Source of the DNA: Balneolaceae bacterium
Lineage (GTDB): Bacteria > Bacteroidota > Rhodothermia > Balneolales > Balneolaceae
Assembly: GCA_017640605.1 (NCBI GenBank)
Contig: JAEPQH010000003.1
Span: forward strand, 186,001 to 250,000
Reading direction: 5' to 3'
DNA length: 64,000 nt
Shown: piece by piece, positions 37,443-45,939 of the stretch
Layout: every line of letters starts with the position of its first letter
Position numbering within the stretch: position 1 is the first letter of the stretch
The notes under the pieces: model-generated
What the model was told of the DNA's origin: nothing
What the model saw: the letters and a program-made list of their open reading frames with translations, nothing else
Databases searched by the model: none
Translations under genes and position numbers: made by a program

Positions 37443-37991
37443 TTAGTAACATATTTCCACATCAATTATCCCCGGTTTTCCGTAATAATTTCGAGCGCTG
37501 CTATACATCCAATGTTCCGGACTTTCAACATAGCCTGCCACCACAGGATTATAGTGTAAATATTCAAACTTTTGCTCCATTATTTTATTTCCCGATAATT
37601 CGATGGGATGATTATGTTGTTGCCATAATTGCCACCCACGGTTGTTTCCATTCTTTCTGCCTGCTCTTTCAAACATCCATAACAACCATTCTCTTCTACT
37701 TTCTTTGGGATAGGTTTGAATGTCTTCTTTAATAACTCTGGATGTATAGCTCTTTAAGTCGCGCATTATATCCTGCATTGGTTTGTCTTTCGTTCCGATT
37801 ATTAAATGAACGTGACTTGGCATTATACACCAGGCATATAGAATTAATCCTTTTTCCTTTTGGCAGAATTTCAAGCTTTCAACTATTCGATCGCAATAAA
37901 CACTTCTGGTAAAAACATCCACCCAATTAACCGTAGCGAAACTTACAAAATAGGCCTGTTGTTGATCTAAAAACTTATATTTTCTACTCAT
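37443..37991 (-). CDS. REP-associated tyrosine transposase (RAYT), intact
   Basis: A 182-residue Y1-type transposase. The HxH metal motif is MPSHVHLIIG (His60 and His62). DLKSYTSRVIKE follows, and the C-terminal part has WQLWQQHNHPIEL, YLHYNPVVAGYV and EHWMYSSARNYYGK, the signature of the family in Bacteroidetes. It should nick single-stranded REP DNA through a tyrosine; the exact Tyr cannot be fixed by eye. REP elements bracket it: R5 past its 3' end and R6 about 90 bp upstream. It differs clearly from the split RAYT at 35966/38168. Confidence 0.9.
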   Translation of the reverse strand: MSRKYKFLDQQQAYFVSFATVNWVDVFTRSVYCDRIVESLKFCQKEKGLILYAWCIMPSHVHLIIGTKDKPMQDIMRDLKSYTSRVIKEDIQTYPKESRREWLLWMFERAGRKNGNNRGWQLWQQHNHPIELSGNKIMEQKFEYLHYNPVVAGYVESPEHWMYSSARNYYGKPGIIDVEICY

Positions 37992-38080
37992 ACTTTTATT
38001 CTTTTTGTAAGTATGACACCGTACAGTATTACTCCTTACATTAGAATATGACTAATCACTTTGCCATGTTGGATACACTG

Positions 38081-38161
38081 GTTCAAGCGTCCGCTTGGAC
38101 CAAATTAAAAACCTGTAGTTCGATTCTTGGCTGAAACTGCACAAGCGGACGCTTGCGCTAG
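38081..38161. repeat. REP pair R6 (copy of R1)
   Basis: Left hairpin 38081-38100: GTTCAAGCG, TC, CGCTTGGAC. Right hairpin 38139-38158, inverted: GCACAAGCG, GA, CGCTTGCGC, then TAG. The hairpin arms are the same as in R1 at 35679-35759. It lies upstream of the intact RAYT and directly before the C-terminal fragment of the split RAYT. Confidence 0.82.
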
Positions 38162-38167
38162 TTTTGG

Positions 38168-38285
38168 GCACAATAATCCTGTGGTAGCCGGTTTTATTGA
38201 CAAACCCGAAGATTGGCGGTGTTCTTCCGCTAGAAATTATCTTGGTTTGAAGGCGGTGATACCAATTACGTTATTTAGTGGATAG
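38168..38285 (+). pseudogene. C-terminal fragment of a RAYT transposase
   Basis: Encodes NNPVVAGFIDKPEDW then RCSSARNYLG and ends at TAG 38285. This is the C-terminal end of a RAYT. It reads in the same direction as the N-terminal fragment at 35966-36226, and together they would make one gene lacking about 30 residues in the middle. The 1.94 kb between them begins and ends with REP sequence. Confidence 0.8.
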
Positions 38286-38296
38286 TATATTTATTT

Positions 38297-38341
38297 AGAG
38301 GCAGAGCCTCTTGTGGGCGTTACATAGCGGAGCTATGTAAC
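38297..38341. repeat. Two adjacent perfect palindromes
   Basis: 38297-38311 is AGAGGC, AGA, GCCTCT. 38319-38341 is GTTACATAGC, GGA, GCTATGTAAC, a 10-bp perfect stem. No T-run follows on either strand. They lie between the RAYT C-fragment and the half REP at 38350. Confidence 0.7.
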
Positions 38342-38349
38342 GAGTAATA

Positions 38350-38554
38350 GCGGACGCTTGCGCTAGGTGAGGGACATCCTCCCATCAACAAAAAAGGTGA
38401 GCACTTTTCAGCACTCACCTCAATTCAATTCGTAATTCTAAACTCAGAATTCGTATTTCGTAATTCTTCAGTTTTCCACCAACACCCAGCCTTCTTGATC
38501 TACCATGCGCTTGGCGTGTTTCCATTTGATCTGCTTGGTTTCGCCGGTGTTCAT
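38350..38554. repeat. Direct repeat copy B: half REP, secA terminator and secA 3' end
   Basis: The partner of 35743-35947. It begins with a right-hand half REP (38350-38366), continues through the secA terminator and ends inside the secA coding sequence. This is the native locus, since it joins the complete secA gene. Confidence 0.92.
38390..38420 (-). terminator. Rho-independent terminator of secA
   Basis: Minus strand: AGGTGAGTGC, a TGAAAA loop, GTGCTCACCT (two G-T pairs) and then T6. It begins 48 bp past the secA stop. Confidence 0.85.
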
Positions 38555-41500
38555 GTTTTGGATGGTCACCTGATCGTTTCGGCCGGGCTCAGCTGCTACT
38601 TCCACCGGTTTACGTTTCACATTCGGTCCCATTGGATTTTGTTTTGGGGTAGCGTCTGTTCCACCGGCTTGAAGTCCCATTCCGGTTGCATCGGCTTGGG
38701 TGGCGGTCATTCGGGAGGTATCGTATTTCGATTTTTCCTGCTGCGCCTGTTGCAATTCGCCGTTGTTTGCCTGCGCTTCAGGGAAGGATTTCCAAATCAA
38801 AGAAATAGCCTCCTGATTGATCATATCCAGTAATTGCTTGAACATATCGAAGGCTTCCTTTTTGTATTCCAGCAATGGGTTTTTCTGTGCAAACGAACGA
38901 AGCCCAATCCCTTCTTTTACCGAATCCAATTCGCGTAAATGCTGCATCCACTTATCATCAATAACAGAAAGTACCGCTGCACGCTCTAAGGCACGGGCTA
39001 CTTCACGGCCTTCGTTTTCGAGCGCGGCTTCCACATCTACCACCACGCGCATTCTGCGAATTCCATCTGTAAATACAATCTGAACTTTGCTTGGGCGACG
39101 CTCCGGATCGGCTTCCGAAATCCGCTTCATCACTTCGTACAACGGCTTCGCCATTAAATCTTCTTTGCGCTTGTACACATCCAATGCACGATCGATGATC
39201 ATCTCAGTGAGTTCAGATTCATCTTTCTTGCGCCATTCTACAGCTTCAAATTCTACATCAACGGCAAGCTGACGCAGGATTTCTTTGTGAAGCCCTTCAT
39301 AATCGCCGGCAGCCACATGTTCGTAAACAATAGACTCCACCAACTCCTCAAGCATCCCAAGAATATCAGTCCGGAGCTGATCTCCCAACAAGGCGTGTTT
39401 ACGTCGGGCGTAAATCACATTACGCTGATTATTCAACACATCATCATATTCCAGCTGTCGCTTTCTGATGCTAAAGTTATTCTGCTCTACTTTCGATTGC
39501 GCTCTTTCCAGCGACTTGGTAATCCAAGGATGGGTGATCACTTCGCCTTCTTCAAAACTCAGTTTGTCCATCACTCCGGCTACACGATCACTCATAAACA
39601 GAGCCATCAGCTTATCTTCCAACGACACATAAAACTGCGACTCACCCGGATCTCCCTGACGACCGGATCGACCACGAAGCTGAAGATCAATTCGGCGAGA
39701 TTCATGGCGTTCGGTTCCTAAAATGGCTAAACCGCCATTCTCTTTCACTTCTGGAGCCAGCTTAATATCGGTACCACGACCAGCCATGTTGGTTGCTACC
39801 GTTACGGCGCCGGGCTGCCCCGCTTGCTTCACAATTTCGCTCTCGCTGGCGTGTTGCTTTGCGTTTAACACGTTGTGCGGAATTCCGGCTCGCTTCAACA
39901 TTCGGCTCATGGTTTCCGAAACATCCACGCTGGTAGTACCCACCAAAACAGGTTGCCCTTTTTCGTGATATTCCCGAATTGTGTCGATGGCAGCATTGAA
40001 TTTTTCGCGTTTGGTTTTGAATACCAAATCTTCTTTATCATCCCGCTGAATAGGGCGATTGGTTGGAATAACTACTACGTCCAACTCATAAATCTCGTTG
40101 AATTCACCTTCTTCTGTTTCCGCAGTACCGGTCATACCCGAAAGCTTGTTGTACATCCGGAAGTAATTCTGCAGCGTAATGGTGGCATAGGTCTGAGTAG
40201 AAGCTTCCACCTTTACATTTTCTTTGGCTTCAATCGCCTGATGCAATCCATCGGAATAACGGCGACCGGAAAGTACACGGCCGGTGTGTTCATCCACAAT
40301 TTGAACCTTGCCGTCCTGAACGATGTATTCTTCTTCTTTCGCAAAGTTGGTATAAGCTTTTAACAGCTGATTTACGGTGTGAATACGATCTCCACGTTCT
40401 GCAAATAAGCGATGCAGTTCACTGAACTTTCGTTCTCTTTCTTGCTGAACTTCCATCTTCGCTTCAGCAATCTTTTTCTCTTTATAATCGTCGCTGAAGT
40501 CTGAATTATTTTCGATTTCGGCGATTTTAGACGACTCCAGCAACTCGATTTCTTTTTCCAGTGTTGCAGTTTCGGAACCTAAATCCGGGATTACAAAGAA
40601 ATCGGGATCTTCCCCTTTTTTGGTTACGAACTCGCGGCCTTTTTCCGTCATTTCGATGGAGTTCATTTTCATATCCACCGAGTAGTACAGATACTCATCC
40701 ACAATCGGCATGTTTTTGGCGTTATCAGCCAAATAAAACGATTCCGTTTTTTGGATCATTTTCTGAATGGTCGGCTCCTGCAGCATCTTGCGGAAACGGG
40801 AATTTTTAGGAAAACCACGTTGTACTCGGAATAGAGCTAATCCGGCTTCTTCCTCATTTCCATCATCCAAATGTTTTTGTGCTTCGGCAACCAAATTTGA
40901 AACCAGTTTTTTCTGGGCATTCACCAAGGCCTCAATACGCGGCTTCATGTCGATGTATTTATCCGACTTGTTATCATTAGGAACAGGTCCGGAAATAATG
41001 AGTGGTGTACGGGCTTCATCAATCAAAATGGAATCAACCTCATCAATAATGGTGTAGTTATGCTCGCGTTGTACCAGCTGCTCTTTGCCAACCACCATGT
41101 TGTCGCGCAGATAATCGAAGCCAAATTCGTTGTTGGTTCCATAGGTTATATCGGCGCGGTACGCTTTTCGACGAGCTTCGGTATTAGGCTCATAATTATC
41201 GATACATGCTACTTCAATTCCGTGGAAATTAAAGATTGGCTCGTTCCACTCAGCATCACGTTTCGCCAGATAATTGTTTACCGTAATTACATGCACACCT
41301 TTACCGGAAAGCGAGTTCAAATACGCCGGAAAAATAGCTACCAGCGTTTTACCCTCACCTGTTTTCATCTCTGCGATTTTCCCCTGATGCAGCACAATTG
41401 CACCAACCAGCTGCACATCGTATGGAATCATGTTCCAAGTAATTTCATCGCCGGCTACCTTCCAGGTCTTCCCGACAAATCGGCGGCAGGTATCTTTAAG

Positions 41501-41854
41501 CACCGCATAAGCCTCGGGCAAAATGTCATTAAGTACATCTTCGATGATGTCCAATTCTTGCTGTTCCAATTCATCTAGTAATTCAGCAAGTCTTCGGTTT
41601 TCGCTAGGATTGGATTCCTCAATGTTATCAAGTTGCTTTTTGGTCTCTTCAATCTGAGCCCGAACATCAGCGGTAGCATCCTGAATTTTTTTTCTGAAGC
41701 CTTCCGTTCTTTCTTTTAACTCTTGATCGCTCAGCTTCTCCATCTCGGGGCCGTAAGCTTTTATTTTATCTACAATCGGCTGGATGGATTTAATGTCTTT
41801 TTCGCTTTTTGAGCCGAACACTTTGGTGATCAGCTTTCCTACTTTATCTAGCAT
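38468..41854 (-). CDS. secA: SecA, preprotein translocase ATPase
   Basis: A 1128-residue motor that pushes proteins through SecYEG. Walker A is MKTGEGKTLVA and Walker B is IIDEVDSILIDEARTPLIISG. Other signatures are GVHVITVNNYLAKRDAEW, the GTDIKLAPEV region and LRGRSGRQGDPGESQFYVSLED. An enlarged region between the nucleotide-binding folds (about residues 290-480) is usual in Bacteroidetes. The C-terminus lacks the zinc-binding CxCxxxxxxxxCH tail and ends instead in a basic, Trp-containing segment, NMNTGETKQIKW to EGWVLVEN. It is a single gene with its own terminator, and its 3' end is duplicated at 35.8 kb. Confidence 0.97.
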   Translation of the reverse strand: MLDKVGKLITKVFGSKSEKDIKSIQPIVDKIKAYGPEMEKLSDQELKERTEGFRKKIQDATADVRAQIEETKKQLDNIEESNPSENRRLAELLDELEQQELDIIEDVLNDILPEAYAVLKDTCRRFVGKTWKVAGDEITWNMIPYDVQLVGAIVLHQGKIAEMKTGEGKTLVAIFPAYLNSLSGKGVHVITVNNYLAKRDAEWNEPIFNFHGIEVACIDNYEPNTEARRKAYRADITYGTNNEFGFDYLRDNMVVGKEQLVQREHNYTIIDEVDSILIDEARTPLIISGPVPNDNKSDKYIDMKPRIEALVNAQKKLVSNLVAEAQKHLDDGNEEEAGLALFRVQRGFPKNSRFRKMLQEPTIQKMIQKTESFYLADNAKNMPIVDEYLYYSVDMKMNSIEMTEKGREFVTKKGEDPDFFVIPDLGSETATLEKEIELLESSKIAEIENNSDFSDDYKEKKIAEAKMEVQQERERKFSELHRLFAERGDRIHTVNQLLKAYTNFAKEEEYIVQDGKVQIVDEHTGRVLSGRRYSDGLHQAIEAKENVKVEASTQTYATITLQNYFRMYNKLSGMTGTAETEEGEFNEIYELDVVVIPTNRPIQRDDKEDLVFKTKREKFNAAIDTIREYHEKGQPVLVGTTSVDVSETMSRMLKRAGIPHNVLNAKQHASESEIVKQAGQPGAVTVATNMAGRGTDIKLAPEVKENGGLAILGTERHESRRIDLQLRGRSGRQGDPGESQFYVSLEDKLMALFMSDRVAGVMDKLSFEEGEVITHPWITKSLERAQSKVEQNNFSIRKRQLEYDDVLNNQRNVIYARRKHALLGDQLRTDILGMLEELVESIVYEHVAAGDYEGLHKEILRQLAVDVEFEAVEWRKKDESELTEMIIDRALDVYKRKEDLMAKPLYEVMKRISEADPERRPSKVQIVFTDGIRRMRVVVDVEAALENEGREVARALERAAVLSVIDDKWMQHLRELDSVKEGIGLRSFAQKNPLLEYKKEAFDMFKQLLDMINQEAISLIWKSFPEAQANNGELQQAQQEKSKYDTSRMTATQADATGMGLQAGGTDATPKQNPMGPNVKRKPVEVAAEPGRNDQVTIQNMNTGETKQIKWKHAKRMVDQEGWVLVEN

Positions 41855-41988
41855 AATCTCGCTTGGAGTGGATATTATTTATTCAAACAGCCTTAAAGTT
41901 AACCTTTAACCATAGGTGGTTCAACTGTTCTGCATTGTTTTGACAAATATTGAGCCAATTTTCTTGCGCTGACAGATTGTTTACACAT

Positions 41989-42014
41989 AAAAAAACCCCG
42001 GCGTAAACCGGGGC
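41989..42014 (-). terminator. Rho-independent terminator after the 188-residue gene
   Basis: Minus strand: GCCCCGG, TTTACG loop, CCGGGG, then T7. It begins 33 bp past the stop at 42047. Confidence 0.9.
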
Positions 42015-42046
42015 TTGGCCAAATTTGATATTTGGTCGTCATAGTA

Positions 42047-42613
42047 TTATTCGCCTTCAAACAGATGTTCCGGCTTCCATGCCAGCTGTGTTTCTTTCAT
42101 CGATTGCTCACCAATACGGTTCGCTTCTTCCATATTATCTGTAAGTTCATCTGCAACTACAAATGGTAACACTTTACTTGTTTCTGTTATTAGTTGTGCC
42201 ATACGTTCTAAACTGTCTGCTGCGAAATTCGCTAGTTCATCATGCTTACTTTCAATGGCTAGCGTATTTAGCATTGTATATCCACTTGCTGTCATGCTTA
42301 ATGCTGTATAGTTATCTCTCATAATTTTGGAGACTGCATCTTCGCGGATGGTTCCGATACTTCCTGCAATGGTTCCGAGTACGCGTGCTGCGTTCTCTCT
42401 AAATTGATCCATCTTAGATTCATTCAACAGGCCATCAAAACTTTCTAAGGTATTTAATTGATTAGTTAATGAAATATCAATGTCGTTTAGTAAGCTCACT
42501 GCTTTCGTATTCTTTACGACATCTGAACTTTTCTGCGACCGTACCGCACTTAATAGATGTTTATTGTAATTAAATAATTCTGTAGTGTAATCTCTTAATT
42601 TATCGTTACTCAT
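42047..42613 (-). CDS. Unknown helical protein, weakly ferritin-like
   Basis: A 188-residue, almost entirely helical protein without signal peptide. The segment SKIMRDNYTALSMTASGYTMLNTLA and the later LPFVVADEL recall DUF892/YciE-type ferritin-like proteins, but I cannot see a full set of metal ligands. A stress-related four-helix bundle is a tentative reading. It is a single gene with a strong terminator of its own. Confidence 0.55.
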   Translation of the reverse strand: MSNDKLRDYTTELFNYNKHLLSAVRSQKSSDVVKNTKAVSLLNDIDISLTNQLNTLESFDGLLNESKMDQFRENAARVLGTIAGSIGTIREDAVSKIMRDNYTALSMTASGYTMLNTLAIESKHDELANFAADSLERMAQLITETSKVLPFVVADELTDNMEEANRIGEQSMKETQLAWKPEHLFEGE

Positions 42614-42785
42614 AATGTATTTTAACTGCTGTTTTTATTCAACTTCACTTATATAAAGGCGATTACCGCCTAATTTGTTCCGTAATGCGATTAGATGTAC
42701 CCAATCAACCATATAGGAACTACTTATTATTACAAGTTGTAGGATTCAGACAGAGCTGATTAGCTTATTCAAAACCTTTTTTCTG

Positions 42786-43607
42786 ATGCAAACTGTAGTT
42801 GATTTATTATCCGGTACCCAAGTGGCCGTTTCTTTGGCAGGACTTATCCTACTCGGTGTGTATGAAAGTTTGCATCCATTTCTCGATTTTTATCAACAGA
42901 AAAAGAATAAACGCACCAAACATTTTGCTCGTAATCTGGTGCTTGGAGTAGTTAATGCGATTGTCATCGTAACACTATTCAGTGGATTGTGGCTTTGGGC
43001 AACAGTTTGGGCCAATGAACATAATTTCGGACTCTTTAACTGGTTTGATTCTTTCGCTACCAACCTTCCGGCCTGGATACGACTTTTAGGTGTGCTTCTC
43101 CTCTTTGATTTGTGGATGTATCTGTGGCATGTGATCAATCACAAAATTCCGTTTTTCTGGCGATTTCATAAAGTTCACCACGCAGATCCTTTTATGGATG
43201 TTTCTACTTCTACTCGATTTCACATCGGTGAAATTGTGCTTTCTTCTGCATTTCGAATAGGAGTTTTATTACTACTTGGCATGCATTTGTGGGAATTGTT
43301 AGTGTATGAAATCATCGCTATTGCTGTCATTCAGTTTCATCATGCCAATATTCAAATCCCCAAAAAAGTAGATCGTATACTTCGGCGTGTGATGGTAACT
43401 CCATCCATACATAAAGTTCATCATTCTAATTGGCAACCCGAAACCGACTCAAACTTCGGCACCATTTTCACATTTTGGGATGGGCTGTTTCGCACGTTAA
43501 AATTACGCACCGATTTTAAAAATTTCAGTTTCGGTCTGGAAGAATATCCACCTGAAAAAGAGCAGGAAGTTAAAGATCTGTTCAAAATGCCATTCCAAAA
43601 GAAATAA
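42786..43607 (+). CDS. Sterol desaturase / fatty acid hydroxylase family membrane protein
   Basis: A 273-residue membrane di-iron oxygenase. The histidine boxes are LWHVINHKIP, FHKVHHADPF, FHHANIQIP and IHKVHHSNW, enough for the eight-His di-iron centre. About four membrane helices. Members hydroxylate or desaturate lipids; which lipid is unknown here. Monocistronic, with no obvious promoter pair. Confidence 0.88.
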   Translation: MQTVVDLLSGTQVAVSLAGLILLGVYESLHPFLDFYQQKKNKRTKHFARNLVLGVVNAIVIVTLFSGLWLWATVWANEHNFGLFNWFDSFATNLPAWIRLLGVLLLFDLWMYLWHVINHKIPFFWRFHKVHHADPFMDVSTSTRFHIGEIVLSSAFRIGVLLLLGMHLWELLVYEIIAIAVIQFHHANIQIPKKVDRILRRVMVTPSIHKVHHSNWQPETDSNFGTIFTFWDGLFRTLKLRTDFKNFSFGLEEYPPEKEQEVKDLFKMPFQKK

Positions 43608-43639
43608 AAAAACCCACACCGGAGATCTTCCGATGCAGG
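43606..43639 (-). terminator. Rho-independent terminator of the DUF7282-repeat gene
   Basis: Minus strand: CCTGCATCGGA, AGATC loop, TCCGGTGTGGG, then T7. All 11 pairs form, including G-T pairs. It lies just past the stop at 43667 and directly after the converging hydroxylase gene. Confidence 0.75.
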
Positions 43640-43666
43640 TTCTAGGACATTTACTAGTCAGTGTTG

Positions 43667-45184
43667 TTACTGAATAGTAAACTGAATCATAACGATGTTG
43701 TTTGACTCGTCGAATACAGGTGGATCGTTGGATTCTGCAGATCCATCGAATTCATACATTCCGGTAGTTCCGTTATCAATATGGAGCATTGCCCATACTT
43801 TCTCGCCGGCTTGCAGGGTTTCGCCGTCGTCTAACATTACCTGTACATTGGTATTATTTCCGAGAAATAATTTTGCTTTACCAATACTTGCTGGCACAAC
43901 CGGAGCATCGTTTCCGTTATCGCGGTGTAATACCACAAACCCATCTTCCTCCATCATGGCTTCGGCGATGGTTACCATGTTATTAGTTGCTGACTGATCG
44001 TTTGCCATTACTGATGAGGTTGTAGAGCCCATCACCATAATTGATGTCATAAGCACACCGTTTGCAGTAATTACCGGTTGATCATGAATTCCAACGCCAT
44101 CAAACTCGTAGGTTCCTTTTTCGCCGGTATCGTAGTGAACCATTGGCCAAAGTGTTTCGCCGTCTTCAACAATCTCGCCATCATTAAAGATGATTTGAAC
44201 GTCGTTGTTCATTCCGGCAGTAATCGGTGCTTTACCTATGATTTCAGGTACTTGCGGACCGTCGTTAGTTGCATTCGAGCGATGAACAACCACCCAGCCG
44301 TCGGTATCAGATTCTACATCTACAGTAATAGAGTTATTCTCTACCATTTGATCGTTTGCTTGTAAAGTAGAATTGTTTTCGAGAACCGTAAATGACGTTA
44401 CAACAATTTCTTGTCCGTCAAGTACCGGGCCGTCGAATCCATTTTGGCCGTCAAACTCATATTCGCCTATCGTTCCGGTATCAAAATGCATCATAGGATA
44501 TAGCATATCACCTGCAGAAATTTCACCTTCTACCGATATTTCTACATTCTCATTCATTCCCTCATTAATGGCTGTTTTTCCGATAATTTCAGGAATCTGC
44601 GGACCTGTATTATCTGCGTTTGAAGCATGTATTACGATCCAACCGGCTTCAGCAGCGTTTACATCTAAAGTGAAAATGTTTCCTTTATTAACCTGATTTT
44701 GAACCATAATCTCAGGATTTGTTTGTGTAATTCTGAACGAAGACATAACAATGTTTTCATTCACCGTTACAGGACCGTCAAATCCATTTTGGCCGTCAAA
44801 CTCATATTCGCCGATGGTTCCGGTATCAATATGTAGCATTGCCCACAGCGTTTCTTGATTCGAAACTCCTTCTTCGAGTTGAATCATTACATTACTGTTT
44901 TCTCCGGCATCAACCATTGTTTTACCAATAATTTCCGGTACTTGAGGACCATCGTTGGTTGCGTTAGAGCGATGTATAACAATCCAGCCATCTTGTGCGG
45001 CTGTTACGGTTTCAATAGTTACTTGATTTCCCCCAACTGTTCCCTGATTGCTTGCCGTAACTTCAGGATTTACGGGAGGTTCTTCCATGTTTCCACCAGT
45101 TGAATTATCCTCGCAAGCAGTAAATGCCATAGACATTGCAACCAGCATTGTGAATAGTTTTTTATTAATCGATTTCATTTTCAA
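43667..45184 (-). CDS. Lipoprotein with four DUF7282-like repeats
   Basis: A 505-residue lipoprotein (lipobox AFTAC, Cys24). Four tandem repeats of about 110 residues lie at roughly 41-152, 155-267, 270-380 and 390-505. Each contains DGWVVVHRSNATNDGPQVPE followed by IIGK, then a segment like LWPMVHYDTGEKGTYEFDG. The pattern (V-V-H early, M-x-H-x-D-T-G later) resembles DUF7282, a domain best known from haloarchaeal surface proteins. Function unknown; the paired His/Asp positions could bind metal. Its composition is strongly acidic, as in halophile surface proteins. It is divergent from rpmH. Confidence 0.72.
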   Translation of the reverse strand: MKMKSINKKLFTMLVAMSMAFTACEDNSTGGNMEEPPVNPEVTASNQGTVGGNQVTIETVTAAQDGWIVIHRSNATNDGPQVPEIIGKTMVDAGENSNVMIQLEEGVSNQETLWAMLHIDTGTIGEYEFDGQNGFDGPVTVNENIVMSSFRITQTNPEIMVQNQVNKGNIFTLDVNAAEAGWIVIHASNADNTGPQIPEIIGKTAINEGMNENVEISVEGEISAGDMLYPMMHFDTGTIGEYEFDGQNGFDGPVLDGQEIVVTSFTVLENNSTLQANDQMVENNSITVDVESDTDGWVVVHRSNATNDGPQVPEIIGKAPITAGMNNDVQIIFNDGEIVEDGETLWPMVHYDTGEKGTYEFDGVGIHDQPVITANGVLMTSIMVMGSTTSSVMANDQSATNNMVTIAEAMMEEDGFVVLHRDNGNDAPVVPASIGKAKLFLGNNTNVQVMLDDGETLQAGEKVWAMLHIDNGTTGMYEFDGSAESNDPPVFDESNNIVMIQFTIQ

Positions 45185-45318
45185 TAGTTTTAAATTTCAA
45201 TTCTTGTTTCACTTATGAGTACGAGGCTTAGTAGCAATCAGATTGCCCTGAATTGAAATGATTTGCGATGAGCTAATTTTTCCGATTAAATAATGTGCAA
45301 ATTGAATGAAATTCTGCT

Positions 45319-45326
45319 TATATTTG
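45319..45326 (+). promoter_or_regulatory. -7 promoter element upstream of rpmH
   Basis: TATATTTG matches TAnnTTTG and lies 41 bp before the rpmH start. The -33 element is not clear. Confidence 0.45.
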
Positions 45327-45367
45327 GAGTCTTTTGGATTACGAAATTGACATAAACATCCTGATTC

Positions 45368-45526
45368 ATGAAACGTACATTTCAACCTAGTAATAAGAAG
45401 CGCACGAACAAGCACGGATTCCGTAAGCGCATGTCCACCAAAAACGGACGCAATGTAATTGCCGGTCGCCGTGCGAAAGGCCGCCATAAATTAACTGTAA
45501 GCGATGAGAAAAAAGGAGCAAAGTAA
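45368..45526 (+). CDS. rpmH: Ribosomal protein bL34
   Basis: A 52-residue basic protein of the large ribosomal subunit: [20 protein letters not shown], then [20 protein letters not shown]. The standard 44-residue core is followed by a short C-terminal extension. Its end overlaps rnpA by 23 bp. First gene of rpmH-rnpA-yidC. Confidence 0.97.
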   Translation: MKRTFQPSNKKRTNKHGFRKRMSTKNGRNVIAGRRAKGRHKLTVSDEKKGAK

Positions 45527-45914
45527 TTTAGCTGCTCCGTCTCCTCGCAGATTTACCCTCCCTAAATCTAGAATTCTGCGAGGCAGAACAAATTTCAAGA
45601 GTCTATTTTCGAACTCAACATCACTGTCTTCTGCCTCCATTTTTCTCAGATACCGAATTGCCGAAAGCAATTCACCTGAATTTAAAATCGCATTTATCTC
45701 CCCTAAAAAGATAGGTTCTGCGGTACAACGAAATCGAATAAAGCGCCTGATGCGAGAATCATACCGACTTAATCAGGAAATATTAGAACCTGTACAAGGC
45801 GCCTCTGTGCTTCTCCATGTTGGAATAATTGCACGTACTTCCGAAATCGATTTCCAAACAATGCAAAACGAAGTAGTAACTCTACTTACTAAACTGCGTA
45901 ATCGCGTTGCCTAA
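45504..45914 (+). CDS. rnpA: Ribonuclease P protein component
   Basis: A 136-residue basic protein that binds the RNase P RNA and helps to process tRNA 5' ends. The signature is [22 protein letters not shown] Ser-rich insertion lies around residues 35-45. The ATG is inside rpmH, so the two genes are translationally linked. No yidD gene follows. Confidence 0.92.
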   Translation: MRKKEQSNLAAPSPRRFTLPKSRILRGRTNFKSLFSNSTSLSSASIFLRYRIAESNSPEFKIAFISPKKIGSAVQRNRIKRLMRESYRLNQEILEPVQGASVLLHVGIIARTSEIDFQTMQNEVVTLLTKLRNRVA

Positions 45915-45939
45915 CACCCAATTTTAAAAACGTAGATCA

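Noticed and set aside
37262-37465. 67-codon gene starting at 37465
   Set aside because: The first third overlaps the intact RAYT gene and REP R5. Only the C-terminal part resembles IS110 transposase.
35679-38366. Possible CRISPR array or integron from the repeated elements
   Set aside because: Repeats are irregularly spaced, vary in orientation and are fused or truncated. No cas genes and no integrase are present. The RAYT gene explains them better as REPs.
45185-45367. Replication origin next to rpmH-rnpA
   Set aside because: No dnaA or dnaN gene is near and I see no DnaA boxes (TTATCCACA type) in the spacer. rpmH-rnpA-yidC alone does not show an origin.
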